DNA of 64,000 nucleotides from Streptomyces spinosus (GTDB taxonomy: Bacteria > Actinomycetota > Actinomycetes > Streptomycetales > Streptomycetaceae), in assembly GCF_020400655.1 (NCBI RefSeq), contig NZ_JAINRC010000011.1, forward strand, positions 124,001 to 188,000, given 5' to 3'. Made by a program: the position numbers and the translations under genes. The notes below the pieces were generated by a model. The model was not told where the DNA came from. It worked only from the letters and a program-made list of their open reading frames with translations, and did not search any database. Below are positions 36,314 to 45,267 of this stretch, in pieces. The number at the start of each line of letters is the position of its first letter. The first letter of the stretch is position 1.

Positions 36314-37522
36314 ATGACCGCACCGCTGCACGAGGCGCGCCCATCGGGCGCCGGGCGCGCCCTGCCGGACACCCAGCAGGGCATGCGCCGGCGCAACCTG
36401 GCCCGGGTACTGCACGCCGTGAGCGCCGAGGGCTCGCTGTCCCGGGCGGCGGTCGCCTCCCGGATCGGACTGACGCGGGCCGCGGTGTCGACCCTCGTGG
36501 ACGAGTTGATCCGCTGGGGTCTGCTGGAGGAGCTCGGCCCCGAGCGGCCGGGGCGGGTGGGCCGCCCCGGGTCGGCGCTCGCGGTGAGCGGGCGGGGGCC
36601 CGCGGGGATAGGGGCCGAGATCGGCGTCGACCACCTCGCGGTGTGCGCGGTCGACCTGCGCGGCGAGGTCCGCGCGCGGGCGGTGCGGCGCGGTGTCAAC
36701 CGGGGCCGGGCGCCGCAACCGGTGATCGAGGAGCTGACGGCACTGATCCAGCAGGTCGTCGCAGAGGCGGAACGCGCGGAACTCTGGCCCGCCGGGCTCG
36801 CGGTCGCCGTTCCCGGCCTGGTGGCGAGGGACGGGCGGACGGTCGTACGGGCCCCCAACCTCGACTGGCACGACACCGACCTCGGCCCCCTGCTGCCCGC
36901 GCACGGGCCGCTGACCGTGGACAACGAGGCGAACTTCGGCGCGCTGGCCGAGCTGTGGCTCGGTGCCGGTACGCCGGGCGACTTCCTGCACGTGTCGGCC
37001 GAGATCGGCATCGGCGCGGCGATCGTCGTGGACGGCCGGCTGCTGCGTGGCACCCGGGGCTTCGCGGGCGAGCTGGGCCACGTGCCCGTACGACCGGACG
37101 GTCCCCCCTGCCCGTGCGGCAGCCGGGGGTGCCTGGAGCAGTACGCGGGTGAGGATGCGGTCCTGCGCGCGGCCGGGCTGGAACCGCGGGACGACCGGGT
37201 GGGCCTGCTCGCGGAACGCGCCGAGGCGGGTGACGAGAGGGTGCGGTCCGCGCTGCGGGACGCCGGTACGGCTCTCGGCATCGCCCTGACCGGAGCGGTG
37301 AACCTGCTCGACCCCGAGACGGTGGTCCTGGGCGGCGCCCTGGCCGATCTGTCCCCGTGGCTGCTGCCGGCGCTGGACACGGAGCTGACGGGCCGCACGG
37401 CCGGCCCGGCCTGCCCGGTGACGGTCTCCCCACTGGGCCCGCAGGGCCCGCTGCTGGGTGCCGCGCACTCGGTCGTCCGGGCGGTACTGGACGATCCGGC
37501 GGTGGTGGCGGAACGGTCCTGA
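36314..37522 (+). CDS. xylR: ROK family transcriptional regulator, probable XylR
   Basis: A 402-residue ROK protein. The N-terminal winged helix (MRRRNLARVLHAVSAEGSLS, GLTRAAVSTLVDELIRWGLL) covers about residues 24-85. The ROK kinase-like domain follows, with a nucleotide-fold segment FAGELGHVPV and the zinc motif CPCGSRGCLEQY. Two starts are possible: ATG 36314 with GGAGG very close, or GTG 36260, which overlaps the xylB stop as GTGA and adds 18 residues. By position it should repress xylA and xylB and be released by xylose; ligand is inferred. Confidence 0.88.
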   Translation: MTAPLHEARPSGAGRALPDTQQGMRRRNLARVLHAVSAEGSLSRAAVASRIGLTRAAVSTLVDELIRWGLLEELGPERPGRVGRPGSALAVSGRGPAGIGAEIGVDHLAVCAVDLRGEVRARAVRRGVNRGRAPQPVIEELTALIQQVVAEAERAELWPAGLAVAVPGLVARDGRTVVRAPNLDWHDTDLGPLLPAHGPLTVDNEANFGALAELWLGAGTPGDFLHVSAEIGIGAAIVVDGRLLRGTRGFAGELGHVPVRPDGPPCPCGSRGCLEQYAGEDAVLRAAGLEPRDDRVGLLAERAEAGDERVRSALRDAGTALGIALTGAVNLLDPETVVLGGALADLSPWLLPALDTELTGRTAGPACPVTVSPLGPQGPLLGAAHSVVRAVLDDPAVVAERS

Positions 37523-37937
37523 CGCGGCTCCGCGCGCCGGGGAACCCGACCCGTGGAGGCCGGATGACGGACCGGGTCCCCCGCGGATCACGTCTCGGCC
37601 GCGGGGCGCCGGCCGCCCGGCCGGTGGTGCCCCGGGGCGACGCCGGACCGCGGGGAGGCTCCTCGGTCGGCTGCGGGCGGGGGGCCTCCGTGGTGCCCGG
37701 GGTGTCCGGCACATCGCAGCCGACGCCTTGCCAGACTTCACCCGATCGAGTGAGTAAGTTGTCCACAAGCCGTGACTCGCCCACGGAACCGTGGCACCCC
37801 CTTCTGCCCAACCCGCCCGAGTCGTACCGTGATTCACGCGAGGCGCAGCCGACGGATCGTCACCGGGCGGCAGGCGCAGGCGGGATCAGGAATGCGCGGG
37901 CGGCGGTGGCAGCGGACTGAGACGTATCGGGGGACAC
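37523..37937. other. Intergenic stretch upstream of the permease
   Basis: About 415 bases with no convincing gene. It contains the perfect 14-base palindrome CCACGGAACCGTGG (37781-37794), about 145 bases before the permease start, and a slightly AT-richer run near 37745-37770. These may mark the promoter of the permease-amidase operon. Confidence 0.45.
37781..37794. promoter_or_regulatory. 14-bp near-perfect palindrome
   Basis: CCACGG-AA-CCGTGG, 6-base arms around AA, in the long leader of the permease gene. Possible operator for an unidentified regulator; no known family consensus was matched. Confidence 0.3.
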
Positions 37938-39422
37938 ATGCACGGGGAGACGAAGGGGACGCTGCGGCACGACGCCATCGGATTGCGCGAGGTCCTGTTC
38001 CAGAGCGTCACGGCGATGGCGCCGGCCGCCGCGGTGGCGGCTTCGATTCCGTCGGGCGCCGCCTTCGCGGGCGGCAGCCTCCCGCTCTCGGTGCTCGTGG
38101 CCCTGGTGGCCTGTCTGTTCACCGCCTCCTGCGTGGCCGAGCTCGCGCGGGAGCTGCCCGCGGCCGGCTCGGTGGCGACGTACGCGGCACAGGGTCTGCA
38201 CCCGGCCGTCGGCTTCCTCGTCGGGTGGGCCTACGTCTTCGTGGAGATGCTGGTGCCGCCCCTGCTTCTCCTCCAGCTGGGTTTCACGGTGGCGGACACG
38301 CTGCACGAGGAATGGCCCGCGTACCCGGCGGACCTGTGGTGGCCGTGGGCGCTGGCGGGTGCCGCAGTGATCGCCGTCTCGGGCTATCTGGGCGTCCGTG
38401 CCTCCGCCCGCTTCGGCACCGTCCTCGGCGTCTTCGAGATCCTCGTCCTCCTCGTGTTCGCCGTACTGCTCATCGGCAAGGCAGGCAGCGCCAACACCCT
38501 GTCGGTGTTCGGTACGTCCCACACCGCCGACGGGTACACGGGAGCCGCCGGGGTGTTGGCCGGGTCCGTGTACACGGTGCTGGCCTTCGCCGGGTTCGAG
38601 GCGGCCGCGCCGCTCGCCGAGGAGACCCGTGACCCGCGGCGGACCATGCACCGCGCGGTCCTCGGAGCGGCCGTGGGCATCGGCCTGTTCTACGTCCTCA
38701 CGACGTACGCGATGACGGTCTACTTCGGCCCCGACCGCTTCGCGGAGTTCGGTGCCTCGGGCGAGGCGTCCTGGGAGGGCGTCGCCCGCGCCTCGTTCGG
38801 TCTCTTCTGGGTGCTGGTGTTCCTCGCGGTGGTCAACTCGGCCATCGCGAACGCCAACGCGAGCGCGAACGTCTCGACCCGCACGGCCTTCGCCCTCGCG
38901 CGCGTCCGCGTCCTGCCCGGCCTGCTCGCCACGCTCCATCCCCGGCACCGCTCCCCCGTGGTCGGCATCGCCCTGCAGACCGTGGTCGCGGTCGCAGCGG
39001 TGCTGGGGCTCGGCTTCGCCTACGACCCGGTGACCGCGTTCCTGTTGCTCGCCACGGTGATCGTCACGGTCGTCGTCGGCGTCTACATCGTCGTGAACCT
39101 CTCCTGCGCCGGCCATTTCCTGCGCTCCGGCCGGGCTGCCTTCGCACCGGTACGGCACCTGGTGTTCCCGCTGCTGGGCATCGCCGCGTTCGTGCCCGCC
39201 CTGCTGACGGCGGCCGGGCTCCCGGTGTTCGACTTCGTGACGGAACTGACGGCACCGGTGTCCTACGCCGGTCCGGTCGTCGGCGCGTGGATGGCCGTGG
39301 GTGCGGTCGTGCTGGTCGTGCTCATACGGCGGCACCCCGAGCGGATAGCGCAGACCGCGCGGGTGCACCTCGACGCGTACGACCCCGGCGCCGGCCGCAT
39401 GGACGGATCCCTGCCGGGCTGA
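37938..39422 (+). CDS. APC family amino acid or amine permease
   Basis: A 494-residue integral membrane protein with about 12 hydrophobic helices. The APC-superfamily N-terminal block is clear: GLREVLFQSVTAMAPAAAVA, then AGGSLPLSVLVALVACLFTA and ELARELPAAGSVATYAAQG. FAGFEAAAPLAEETRDPRR is the family motif after helix 6. It would import an amino acid, amine or amide by proton symport across the cell membrane. The next gene is an acetamidase/formamidase, so an amide substrate is plausible. Confidence 0.88.
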   Translation: MHGETKGTLRHDAIGLREVLFQSVTAMAPAAAVAASIPSGAAFAGGSLPLSVLVALVACLFTASCVAELARELPAAGSVATYAAQGLHPAVGFLVGWAYVFVEMLVPPLLLLQLGFTVADTLHEEWPAYPADLWWPWALAGAAVIAVSGYLGVRASARFGTVLGVFEILVLLVFAVLLIGKAGSANTLSVFGTSHTADGYTGAAGVLAGSVYTVLAFAGFEAAAPLAEETRDPRRTMHRAVLGAAVGIGLFYVLTTYAMTVYFGPDRFAEFGASGEASWEGVARASFGLFWVLVFLAVVNSAIANANASANVSTRTAFALARVRVLPGLLATLHPRHRSPVVGIALQTVVAVAAVLGLGFAYDPVTAFLLLATVIVTVVVGVYIVVNLSCAGHFLRSGRAAFAPVRHLVFPLLGIAAFVPALLTAAGLPVFDFVTELTAPVSYAGPVVGAWMAVGAVVLVVLIRRHPERIAQTARVHLDAYDPGAGRMDGSLPG

Positions 39423-39502
39423 CCGCCCCTCACGTGGGGCACCGCCCACGCCCCTCCGCATCCCCGCCCCGGGGATTGCCCACAGAAGGGAGTCACCCCA
39501 CG

Positions 39503-40516
39503 ATGACCGACCCCCGGATCCTCACCGTGCGCCCCGAACCGGACCAGTACGCGTGGACGTTCGGCGGAGCGGCGCCCTTGGCGCGGATCGCGCCCGGTAC
39601 GGTCCTCGACCTGTACACGGAGGACTGCTTCGCGGGCCGGGTCCGCTCCGAGAAGGACCTCGTGTCCGAGGTGTGCGAGTTCCCCTTCCTCAATCCGCAG
39701 ACCGGGCCCTTCCACATCGAGGGCGCCGAGCCCGGTGACACCGTGGCCGTGCACTTCGTGTCGATCGAACCGGCCCGCGACTGGGCGGCGTCCACGACGG
39801 TCCCCCTCTTCGGCGCGCTGACCTCCACGCACACGACGGCCACTCTTCAGCCACCGCTGCCGGAGCGGGTGTGGATCTGGCAGCTGGACCGGGCCCGCGG
39901 AACGGCGCTGTTCCAGGCACGGGACAACGACTTCCAGGTGGAGCTGCCCCTGGACCCGATGCACGGCACGGTGGGTGTGGCACCCGCCAGCCTGGAGGTG
40001 CGCTCGGCCCTCGTGCCCGACGCCCACGGCGGCAACATGGACACGCCGGAGATGCGGGCGGGCGTCACCTGCTACCTGGGTGTCAACGTCGAGGGTGCCC
40101 TGCTCAGCCTCGGCGACGGGCACGCCCGGCAGGGCGAGGGCGAGACCTGTGGCGTGGCCGTGGAGTGCGCGATGAACACGGTGGTGGTCGTCGATCTCCT
40201 CAAGGACGTCGCCACACCGTGGCCCCGGCTGGAGTCGGACACGCACATCATCTCGACCGGTTCGGCCCGGCCGCTGGAGGACGCCTTCCAGATATCCCAG
40301 CTCAACCTGGTGCAGTGGCTGGTGCGCGACTACGGGTTCAGTGAGCTGGACGCGTACCAGTTCGCAACCCAGACCGTCGAATCACCGTTGGCCAACGTGT
40401 GCGACACGAACTACACGTGCGTGGCCAAACTCCGCAAACAGTGGCTGCCCGCACGGGAGACGTACCGCGGCGTGCACGCCCGGCTGCGGGAGACCGCGCG
40501 GGCCCTGAGCCGCTGA
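39503..40516 (+). CDS. Acetamidase/formamidase family protein
   Basis: A 337-residue FmdA/AmdA-type amidohydrolase. The ATG at 39503 follows AGAAGGGAG. Family blocks: NPQTGPFHIEGAEPGDTVAV, DPMHGTVGVAP, DAHGGNMDTPEMRAGVT, LSLGDGHARQGEGE and the late TNYTCVAKLRK. These enzymes hydrolyse short amides to ammonium and a carboxylate in the cytoplasm. It sits 80 bases after the permease, so import followed by deamidation is a natural reading. It could act on a formyl compound rather than on acetamide. Confidence 0.88.
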   Translation: MTDPRILTVRPEPDQYAWTFGGAAPLARIAPGTVLDLYTEDCFAGRVRSEKDLVSEVCEFPFLNPQTGPFHIEGAEPGDTVAVHFVSIEPARDWAASTTVPLFGALTSTHTTATLQPPLPERVWIWQLDRARGTALFQARDNDFQVELPLDPMHGTVGVAPASLEVRSALVPDAHGGNMDTPEMRAGVTCYLGVNVEGALLSLGDGHARQGEGETCGVAVECAMNTVVVVDLLKDVATPWPRLESDTHIISTGSARPLEDAFQISQLNLVQWLVRDYGFSELDAYQFATQTVESPLANVCDTNYTCVAKLRKQWLPARETYRGVHARLRETARALSR

Positions 40517-40590
40517 CGTCCCCTCGTGCCCCCGACGGCCAAAAGCCCACCGAACGGCATTCCCCGAGGCATCCCGGAAGGCATCCCGCC

Positions 40591-41196
40591 ATGGACATGG
40601 ACCGAGCCAGACCCCGGCTCAGCCGGCGCCGGCTGCTCAAGGGCGCGGCACTCGCCGCCGTCCCCTACGCACTGCTTCCCGACCCACGGGCCGGCGCCCA
40701 GGGCGCGGCTGTCGACTACCCGCCCGCCGAGTGGCAGGCGGCCAGCGGCTCCAACTACACGGTGTCCGTCCGCCCCGGCGACTACACCATCGACCGAGTG
40801 ATCATCCACGTCACGCAGGAGACCTACACCGACACGTTGGCGATCTTCGGCAACCCGCAGAAGAAGGTCTCCGCGCACTACCTGGTCCGCTCGGCGGACG
40901 GGCACGTCGCCCAGTGCGTCCACGAGACCGACATCGCCTGGCACGCGGGCAACTGGAGCTACAACACGCGCAGCATCGGCATCGAGCACGAGGGCTGGAT
41001 CGACCGGCCCGCCTACTTCACCGACGCCCTCTACGAGGAGTCGGCGAAGCTCACGGCGGCGATCTGCGCCAAGTACCGCATCCCCCGGGACAGGGAGCAC
41101 ATCATCGGCCACTCCCAGGTGCCCGGAACGGACCACACCGACCCGGGGCCGAACTGGGACTGGGCGCGGTACATCAGAATGGTCAACTTCGCCTAG
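40591..41196 (+). CDS. Tat-exported N-acetylmuramoyl-L-alanine amidase
   Basis: A 201-residue protein. The N-terminus has a twin-arginine signal (RPRLSRRRLLKGAALAAVP) ending near GAQGAAV. The amidase_2 fold follows: VIIHVTQETY with the first zinc His, SIGIEHEGWIDR, and DREHIIGHSQVPG with the DHTDPGPNWDW end. It cleaves the muramoyl-L-Ala bond in peptidoglycan outside the membrane. It is a compact relative of the 666-residue amidase at 2461-4461 without that protein's extra domains. Confidence 0.9.
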   Translation: MDMDRARPRLSRRRLLKGAALAAVPYALLPDPRAGAQGAAVDYPPAEWQAASGSNYTVSVRPGDYTIDRVIIHVTQETYTDTLAIFGNPQKKVSAHYLVRSADGHVAQCVHETDIAWHAGNWSYNTRSIGIEHEGWIDRPAYFTDALYEESAKLTAAICAKYRIPRDREHIIGHSQVPGTDHTDPGPNWDWARYIRMVNFA

Positions 41197-41383
41197 CCGG
41201 GGGCGGAGCCGCCGTCGCACCGGTTGTCCGCGCGAACGCCCGGAGCGACGATGGTCCCAGCCGCCGTGGCCGCCGTTGTGCCACCGCTGAGCCCGCCGCA
41301 TCACCGCCCGGAGCCGCCGTAGGCCGTATCACCGTCCCTTACCGCACCGCACCACCACCGTTCCACTGTCCGGGGAGGCCGAG

Positions 41384-42691
41384 TTGAGCGATCCGTGGGT
41401 TGCCCTGGAACCCGGGGCCGACCCCGCCGAGCGGGTCCGGTTGCTGCGCCGGGCGCACGAGACGTTCACCACGGCGGGCACGGTGCCGCGGCCGGTGCGC
41501 TCGGTGGTGGCGGAGTCATGGCGGCGCAGCGCGCGGGCCGGGGTCGGGCCGGACGGCGCCGCCAGCGTGGAGCTGACCGACGGCGATCTCGGCGCCTACC
41601 GCGCGGAGCATCCGCTGTCCCGGGTGATGCCCCTGTTCCGGGAGTTGATGGGCACCTTCGCGGCCGATGGCGAGCATCTGCTGGCGGTGTGCGACGCGCA
41701 CGGCAGGCTGCTGTGGGTGGAGGGACATGCGGCGACCCGGCGGCGCGCTGACCGGATGAACTTCGTGCCCGGTGCCCGGTGGTCGGAGAGCGCGGTCGGC
41801 ACCAACGCGCCGGGCACCGCGGTCGCCGTGGACCGGCCCGTGCAGGTGTTCGCCGCGGAGCACTTCATACGGCAGGTGCAGCCGTGGACCTGCGCCGCCG
41901 CTCCGGTGCACGATCCACGCACCGGTCGGGTCCTGGGGGCCGTGGACATCACCGGCGGAGACGGGCTCGCCCATCCGCACAGCCTCGGCTTCGTGCGGGC
42001 GGTGGCGCGGGCCGCGGAGGCGCAGCTCGCCCTGCTCGCCCCGCCGCGCGCCGCCGGGGAGGGGCCGCTGCTGAGCGCGCTCGGCCGGGACGAGGCCGAA
42101 CTCGCGGTGGGCGAACGGCGGATCAGGCTCAGCCGTCGGCACAGCGAGATCCTGGTGCTGCTGTCACGGCATCCCGAGGGCCTGAGCGGCGACGAGCTGC
42201 TGTGCGCGCTGTACGCGGACGAGTCGGTGACCCCGGTGACGCTGCGGGCCGAGCTGGCGCGGCTGCGCAGACTCCTCGGTCCGGGGCTGCTCGCCTCGCG
42301 GCCGTACCGGCTGACGGCGGCGGTGGAGGCGGACGCCACCGTGGTCGAGCGGCGGCTGGAGACGGGGGCGCTGACCGCGGCGGCGGAGGCGTACACCGGC
42401 CCGCTGCTGCCCGGTTCCCAGGCCCCGGCGATCGTCCGGCTGCGGGAGCGGCTCGCCCGCGGGCTGCGCTCCGCGCTGATCGCGCACGGCGACCCCGATC
42501 TGCTGGCGGACTGGGCGCACGCGCCGTGGGGTGAGGACGACCCGGAGGTGTGGCGGGCGCTCGCCGCCGTACGCCCGACGGCACCGGTCCGGGCCCGGCT
42601 CGCCGCGCTGGAGGCCGAACTGGCGGCGCCGGCCGGCCGGGCACGGGCACGCAGCCGCGACGCAACGTACTTGCAACGTCCGCGTCCCTAA
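41384..42691 (+). CDS. GAF-domain transcriptional regulator of the aldehyde dehydrogenase
   Basis: A 435-residue protein from a TTG start at 41384 behind GGGGAGG. The N-terminal half resembles the sensor part of AcoR/AdhR-type activators (SVVAESWRRSARAGVGPDG, VPGARWSESAVGTNAPGTA, QPWTCAAAPVHDPRTGRVLG, a GAF domain). The AAA sigma-54 domain of those proteins is absent. Instead a winged-helix segment lies at about 235-310 (SRRHSEILVLLSRHPEGLSG, LRAELARLRRLLGPGLLASR). It ends 55 bases before the aldehyde dehydrogenase, its likely target. Confidence 0.82.
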   Translation: MSDPWVALEPGADPAERVRLLRRAHETFTTAGTVPRPVRSVVAESWRRSARAGVGPDGAASVELTDGDLGAYRAEHPLSRVMPLFRELMGTFAADGEHLLAVCDAHGRLLWVEGHAATRRRADRMNFVPGARWSESAVGTNAPGTAVAVDRPVQVFAAEHFIRQVQPWTCAAAPVHDPRTGRVLGAVDITGGDGLAHPHSLGFVRAVARAAEAQLALLAPPRAAGEGPLLSALGRDEAELAVGERRIRLSRRHSEILVLLSRHPEGLSGDELLCALYADESVTPVTLRAELARLRRLLGPGLLASRPYRLTAAVEADATVVERRLETGALTAAAEAYTGPLLPGSQAPAIVRLRERLARGLRSALIAHGDPDLLADWAHAPWGEDDPEVWRALAAVRPTAPVRARLAALEAELAAPAGRARARSRDATYLQRPRP

Positions 42692-42746
42692 CCTCGCGCC
42701 GAGAGCTGTCCAACGGCGGGCAGCGCAGCACCGGGAGGCAACCAGG

Positions 42747-44270
42747 ATGACTCGTTACGCGGCGCCGGGCACCGAAGGCGCGATCGTCTCCTACCAGTCG
42801 CGCTACGACCACTACATCGGTGGCGACTATGTGCCGCCGGCGCGCGGGCAGTACTTCGAGAACCCGTCACCGGTCAACGGTCAGCCGTTCACGGAGATCG
42901 CGCGCGGTACCGCGGAGGACGTCGAGCGGGCGCTGGACGCGGCCCACGAGGCCGCGCCCGGGTGGGGTCGTACCCCGGTCGCGGAGCGCTCCGACATCCT
43001 GCTGAGGATCGCCGACCGGATGGAGGCCCACCTGGAGCCGCTGGCGGTGGCCGAGAGCTGGGAGAACGGCAAGCCGGTCCGGGAGACGCTGGCCGCCGAC
43101 ATCCCCCTCGCGATCGACCACTTCCGCTACTTCGCCGGGGCGATCCGGGCGCAGGAGGGTTCGCTGGGCGAGCTGGACGACGACACGGTGGCGTACCACT
43201 TCCACGAGCCGCTCGGAGTCGTCGCGCAGATCATCCCGTGGAACTTCCCGATCCTGATGGCGGCCTGGAAGCTGGCGCCGGCGCTCGCCGCGGGCAACGC
43301 GGTCGTGCTCAAGCCGGCCGAGCAGACCCCGGCCTCCATCCACTACTGGCTGAGCCTGGTCGCGGACCTGCTGCCGCCGGGTGTGCTCAACATCGTCAAC
43401 GGGTTCGGTGCGGAGGCGGGCAAGCCGCTGGCGTCGAGCCCGCGGGTGGCGAAGGTCGCGTTCACCGGGGAGACCACCACGGGGCGGCTGATCATGCAGT
43501 ACGCCTCGGAGAACATCAAGCCGGTCACCCTGGAACTCGGCGGGAAGTCGCCGAACATCTTCTTCGACGACGTGTGGGCGCACGACGACGACTTCCGGGA
43601 CAAGGCGCTCGAGGGCTTCACGATGTTCGCGCTCAACCAGGGCGAGGTCTGCACGTGCCCGTCCCGGGCGCTGGTCCAGCGCGGTCACTACGCGGAGTTC
43701 CTGGAGGCGGCCGTCGAACGCACCCGGCGCATCAAGCCGGGTCACCCGCTGGACACCGAGACCATGATCGGCGCGCAGGCCTCCAACGACCAGCTGGAGA
43801 AGATCCTCTCCTACCTGGACATCGGCCGCCAGGAGGGCGCGAAGATCCTCACCGGTGGTGAACGTGTCGATGCCGAGGGCGAGTTGAAGGGCGGGTACTA
43901 CGTCCAGCCAACCATCTTCGAGGGCGACAACCGCATGCGGATCTTCCAGGAGGAGATCTTCGGCCCCGTCGTCTCGGTGGCTTCCTTCGACGACTTCGAC
44001 GACGCGGTCAAAATCGCCAACGACACGCTGTACGGCCTGGGCGCGGGTGTGTGGACCCGCGACATCAACACCGCCTACCGCGCGGGGCGCGCGATCCAGG
44101 CCGGCCGTGTGTGGACCAACTGCTACCACGCCTATCCCGCGCACGCGGCGTTCGGCGGCTACAAGCAGTCGGGGATCGGCCGTGAGACGCACAAGATGAT
44201 GCTGGAGCACTACCAGCAGACGAAGAACCTCCTGGTGTCGTACTCACCGAAGAAGCTGGGCTTCTTCTAG
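42747..44270 (+). CDS. Aldehyde dehydrogenase (ThcA/ExaC type)
   Basis: A 507-residue NAD-dependent aldehyde dehydrogenase, oxidising acetaldehyde-like aldehydes to acids. The ATG at 42747 has AGG nearby. Catalytic groups are visible: IIPWNFPILMAAWK (oxyanion Asn), VTLELGGKSPNIFF (general base Glu), and QGEVCTCPSRAL with the nucleophile Cys near residue 300. The C-terminus has FGGYKQSGIGRETH. It follows the GAF regulator and ends in a clear terminator, so it forms a single-enzyme unit. Similar enzymes act in ethanol and acetaldehyde metabolism. Confidence 0.94.
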   Translation: MTRYAAPGTEGAIVSYQSRYDHYIGGDYVPPARGQYFENPSPVNGQPFTEIARGTAEDVERALDAAHEAAPGWGRTPVAERSDILLRIADRMEAHLEPLAVAESWENGKPVRETLAADIPLAIDHFRYFAGAIRAQEGSLGELDDDTVAYHFHEPLGVVAQIIPWNFPILMAAWKLAPALAAGNAVVLKPAEQTPASIHYWLSLVADLLPPGVLNIVNGFGAEAGKPLASSPRVAKVAFTGETTTGRLIMQYASENIKPVTLELGGKSPNIFFDDVWAHDDDFRDKALEGFTMFALNQGEVCTCPSRALVQRGHYAEFLEAAVERTRRIKPGHPLDTETMIGAQASNDQLEKILSYLDIGRQEGAKILTGGERVDAEGELKGGYYVQPTIFEGDNRMRIFQEEIFGPVVSVASFDDFDDAVKIANDTLYGLGAGVWTRDINTAYRAGRAIQAGRVWTNCYHAYPAHAAFGGYKQSGIGRETHKMMLEHYQQTKNLLVSYSPKKLGFF

Positions 44271-44281
44271 GCCCGGGGAGC

Positions 44282-44321
44282 GGGCGCCTGACCGGGGCAG
44301 ACGCCCGTCAGGCGCCCTTTT
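44282..44321 (+). terminator. Intrinsic terminator of the aldehyde dehydrogenase gene
   Basis: GGGCGCCTGAC (44282-44292) pairs perfectly with GTCAGGCGCCC (44307-44317) across a 14-base loop and is followed by TTTT. It begins 12 bases after the stop codon. A classic rho-independent signal. Confidence 0.88.
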
Positions 44322-44350
44322 CCAGGAGTCCGGACCGGACGCCGACCGCC

Positions 44351-45094
44351 TCAGCCCGCGACCTTCTCCCACACGGACACGTGCTGCCGGCTCTCGCTGG
44401 TGAACGGCTCGCGCGTCCACCCGTCCCACCGCTCCCGCAGCCGCATTCCGGCCAGCCGGGCCATGAGGTCCAGCTCGGCGGGCCAGACGTAGCGGAACGG
44501 AACGGCCAGGTGGCTGCCGCGGCCGTCCTGGACGGAGACGTGGTGCGAGGTGACGGACTGGGTGGCCACCTCGTACAGGTCGAACCCGAGCCGCCCCTCA
44601 TCCACCCGGAACGGCACGGCGTTCTGCCCGGGAGGCAGGCGCCGCAGATCGGGCACGCCGACCTCGATGACGAAACAACCGCCGGGCTCGAGATGAGCGG
44701 CGGCGTTGCGGAAGCAGTCCACCTGGGCGTCCTGCGAGGTCAGGTTCATGATCGTGTTGTAGACGAGGTAGGCGACCGAGAAGGTCCCCTCGACCTCGGT
44801 GGTCGCGAAGTCCCCGATCGTGACACCGATCCCGTCGCCGCCGGGCTTGGCCCGCAGCCGCCCGACCATCGCCCGGGACACGTCGATGCCGTGCACCTGG
44901 ACACCACGCGCCGCGAGCGGCAGTGCGACCCGCCCGGTCCCGATCCCGAACTCCAGCGCCCGCCCTCCGTCCCCGGCCAGCTCCGCCAGCAGATCCACGG
45001 CAGGCTCCACGACCCGCCGGTCGAACATCTCCGCCGACGACTCGTCGTACGACGCGGCGACGGACTCCCCGAAATAACCGTCCTCATCGAGCAT
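44351..45094 (-). CDS. Class I SAM-dependent methyltransferase
   Basis: A 247-residue protein from the ATG at 45094. Motif I is ALEFGIGTGRVALPLAARG near residue 50, then VHGIDVSRAMVGRLR, VTIGDFATTEVEGTFSVAYL and PGGCFVIEVGVPDLRRLPPG. The early YDESSAEMFDRRVVEPAVDL is typical of a methyltransferase-12/25 group. The ATG has no strong ribosome binding site. Substrate unknown. It is convergent with the aldehyde dehydrogenase and tandem with the decayed nitronate monooxygenase. Confidence 0.85.
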   Translation of the reverse strand: MLDEDGYFGESVAASYDESSAEMFDRRVVEPAVDLLAELAGDGGRALEFGIGTGRVALPLAARGVQVHGIDVSRAMVGRLRAKPGGDGIGVTIGDFATTEVEGTFSVAYLVYNTIMNLTSQDAQVDCFRNAAAHLEPGGCFVIEVGVPDLRRLPPGQNAVPFRVDEGRLGFDLYEVATQSVTSHHVSVQDGRGSHLAVPFRYVWPAELDLMARLAGMRLRERWDGWTREPFTSESRQHVSVWEKVAG

Positions 45095-45267
45095 GCCGCT
45101 ACGGTACGGCGGTCGTCCGAGCGAAGCCCGGTATTTTCCGGCGCGGCCGGCACCGGGCACCGAGCGAACCGCCGGCCGGTCAGGCGGGTTCGGGACGGAC
45201 CCGTGACAGCCCGGTCCGCTGGGCACACCCGGCTTCCAGCCTCCACGGGCCCGCGTCCCCCGGCGGC

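Noticed and set aside
40540..40592. Three ggcatcccg-type repeats before the Tat amidase
   Set aside because: Short and imperfect; part of the leader and too weak to call a functional array.
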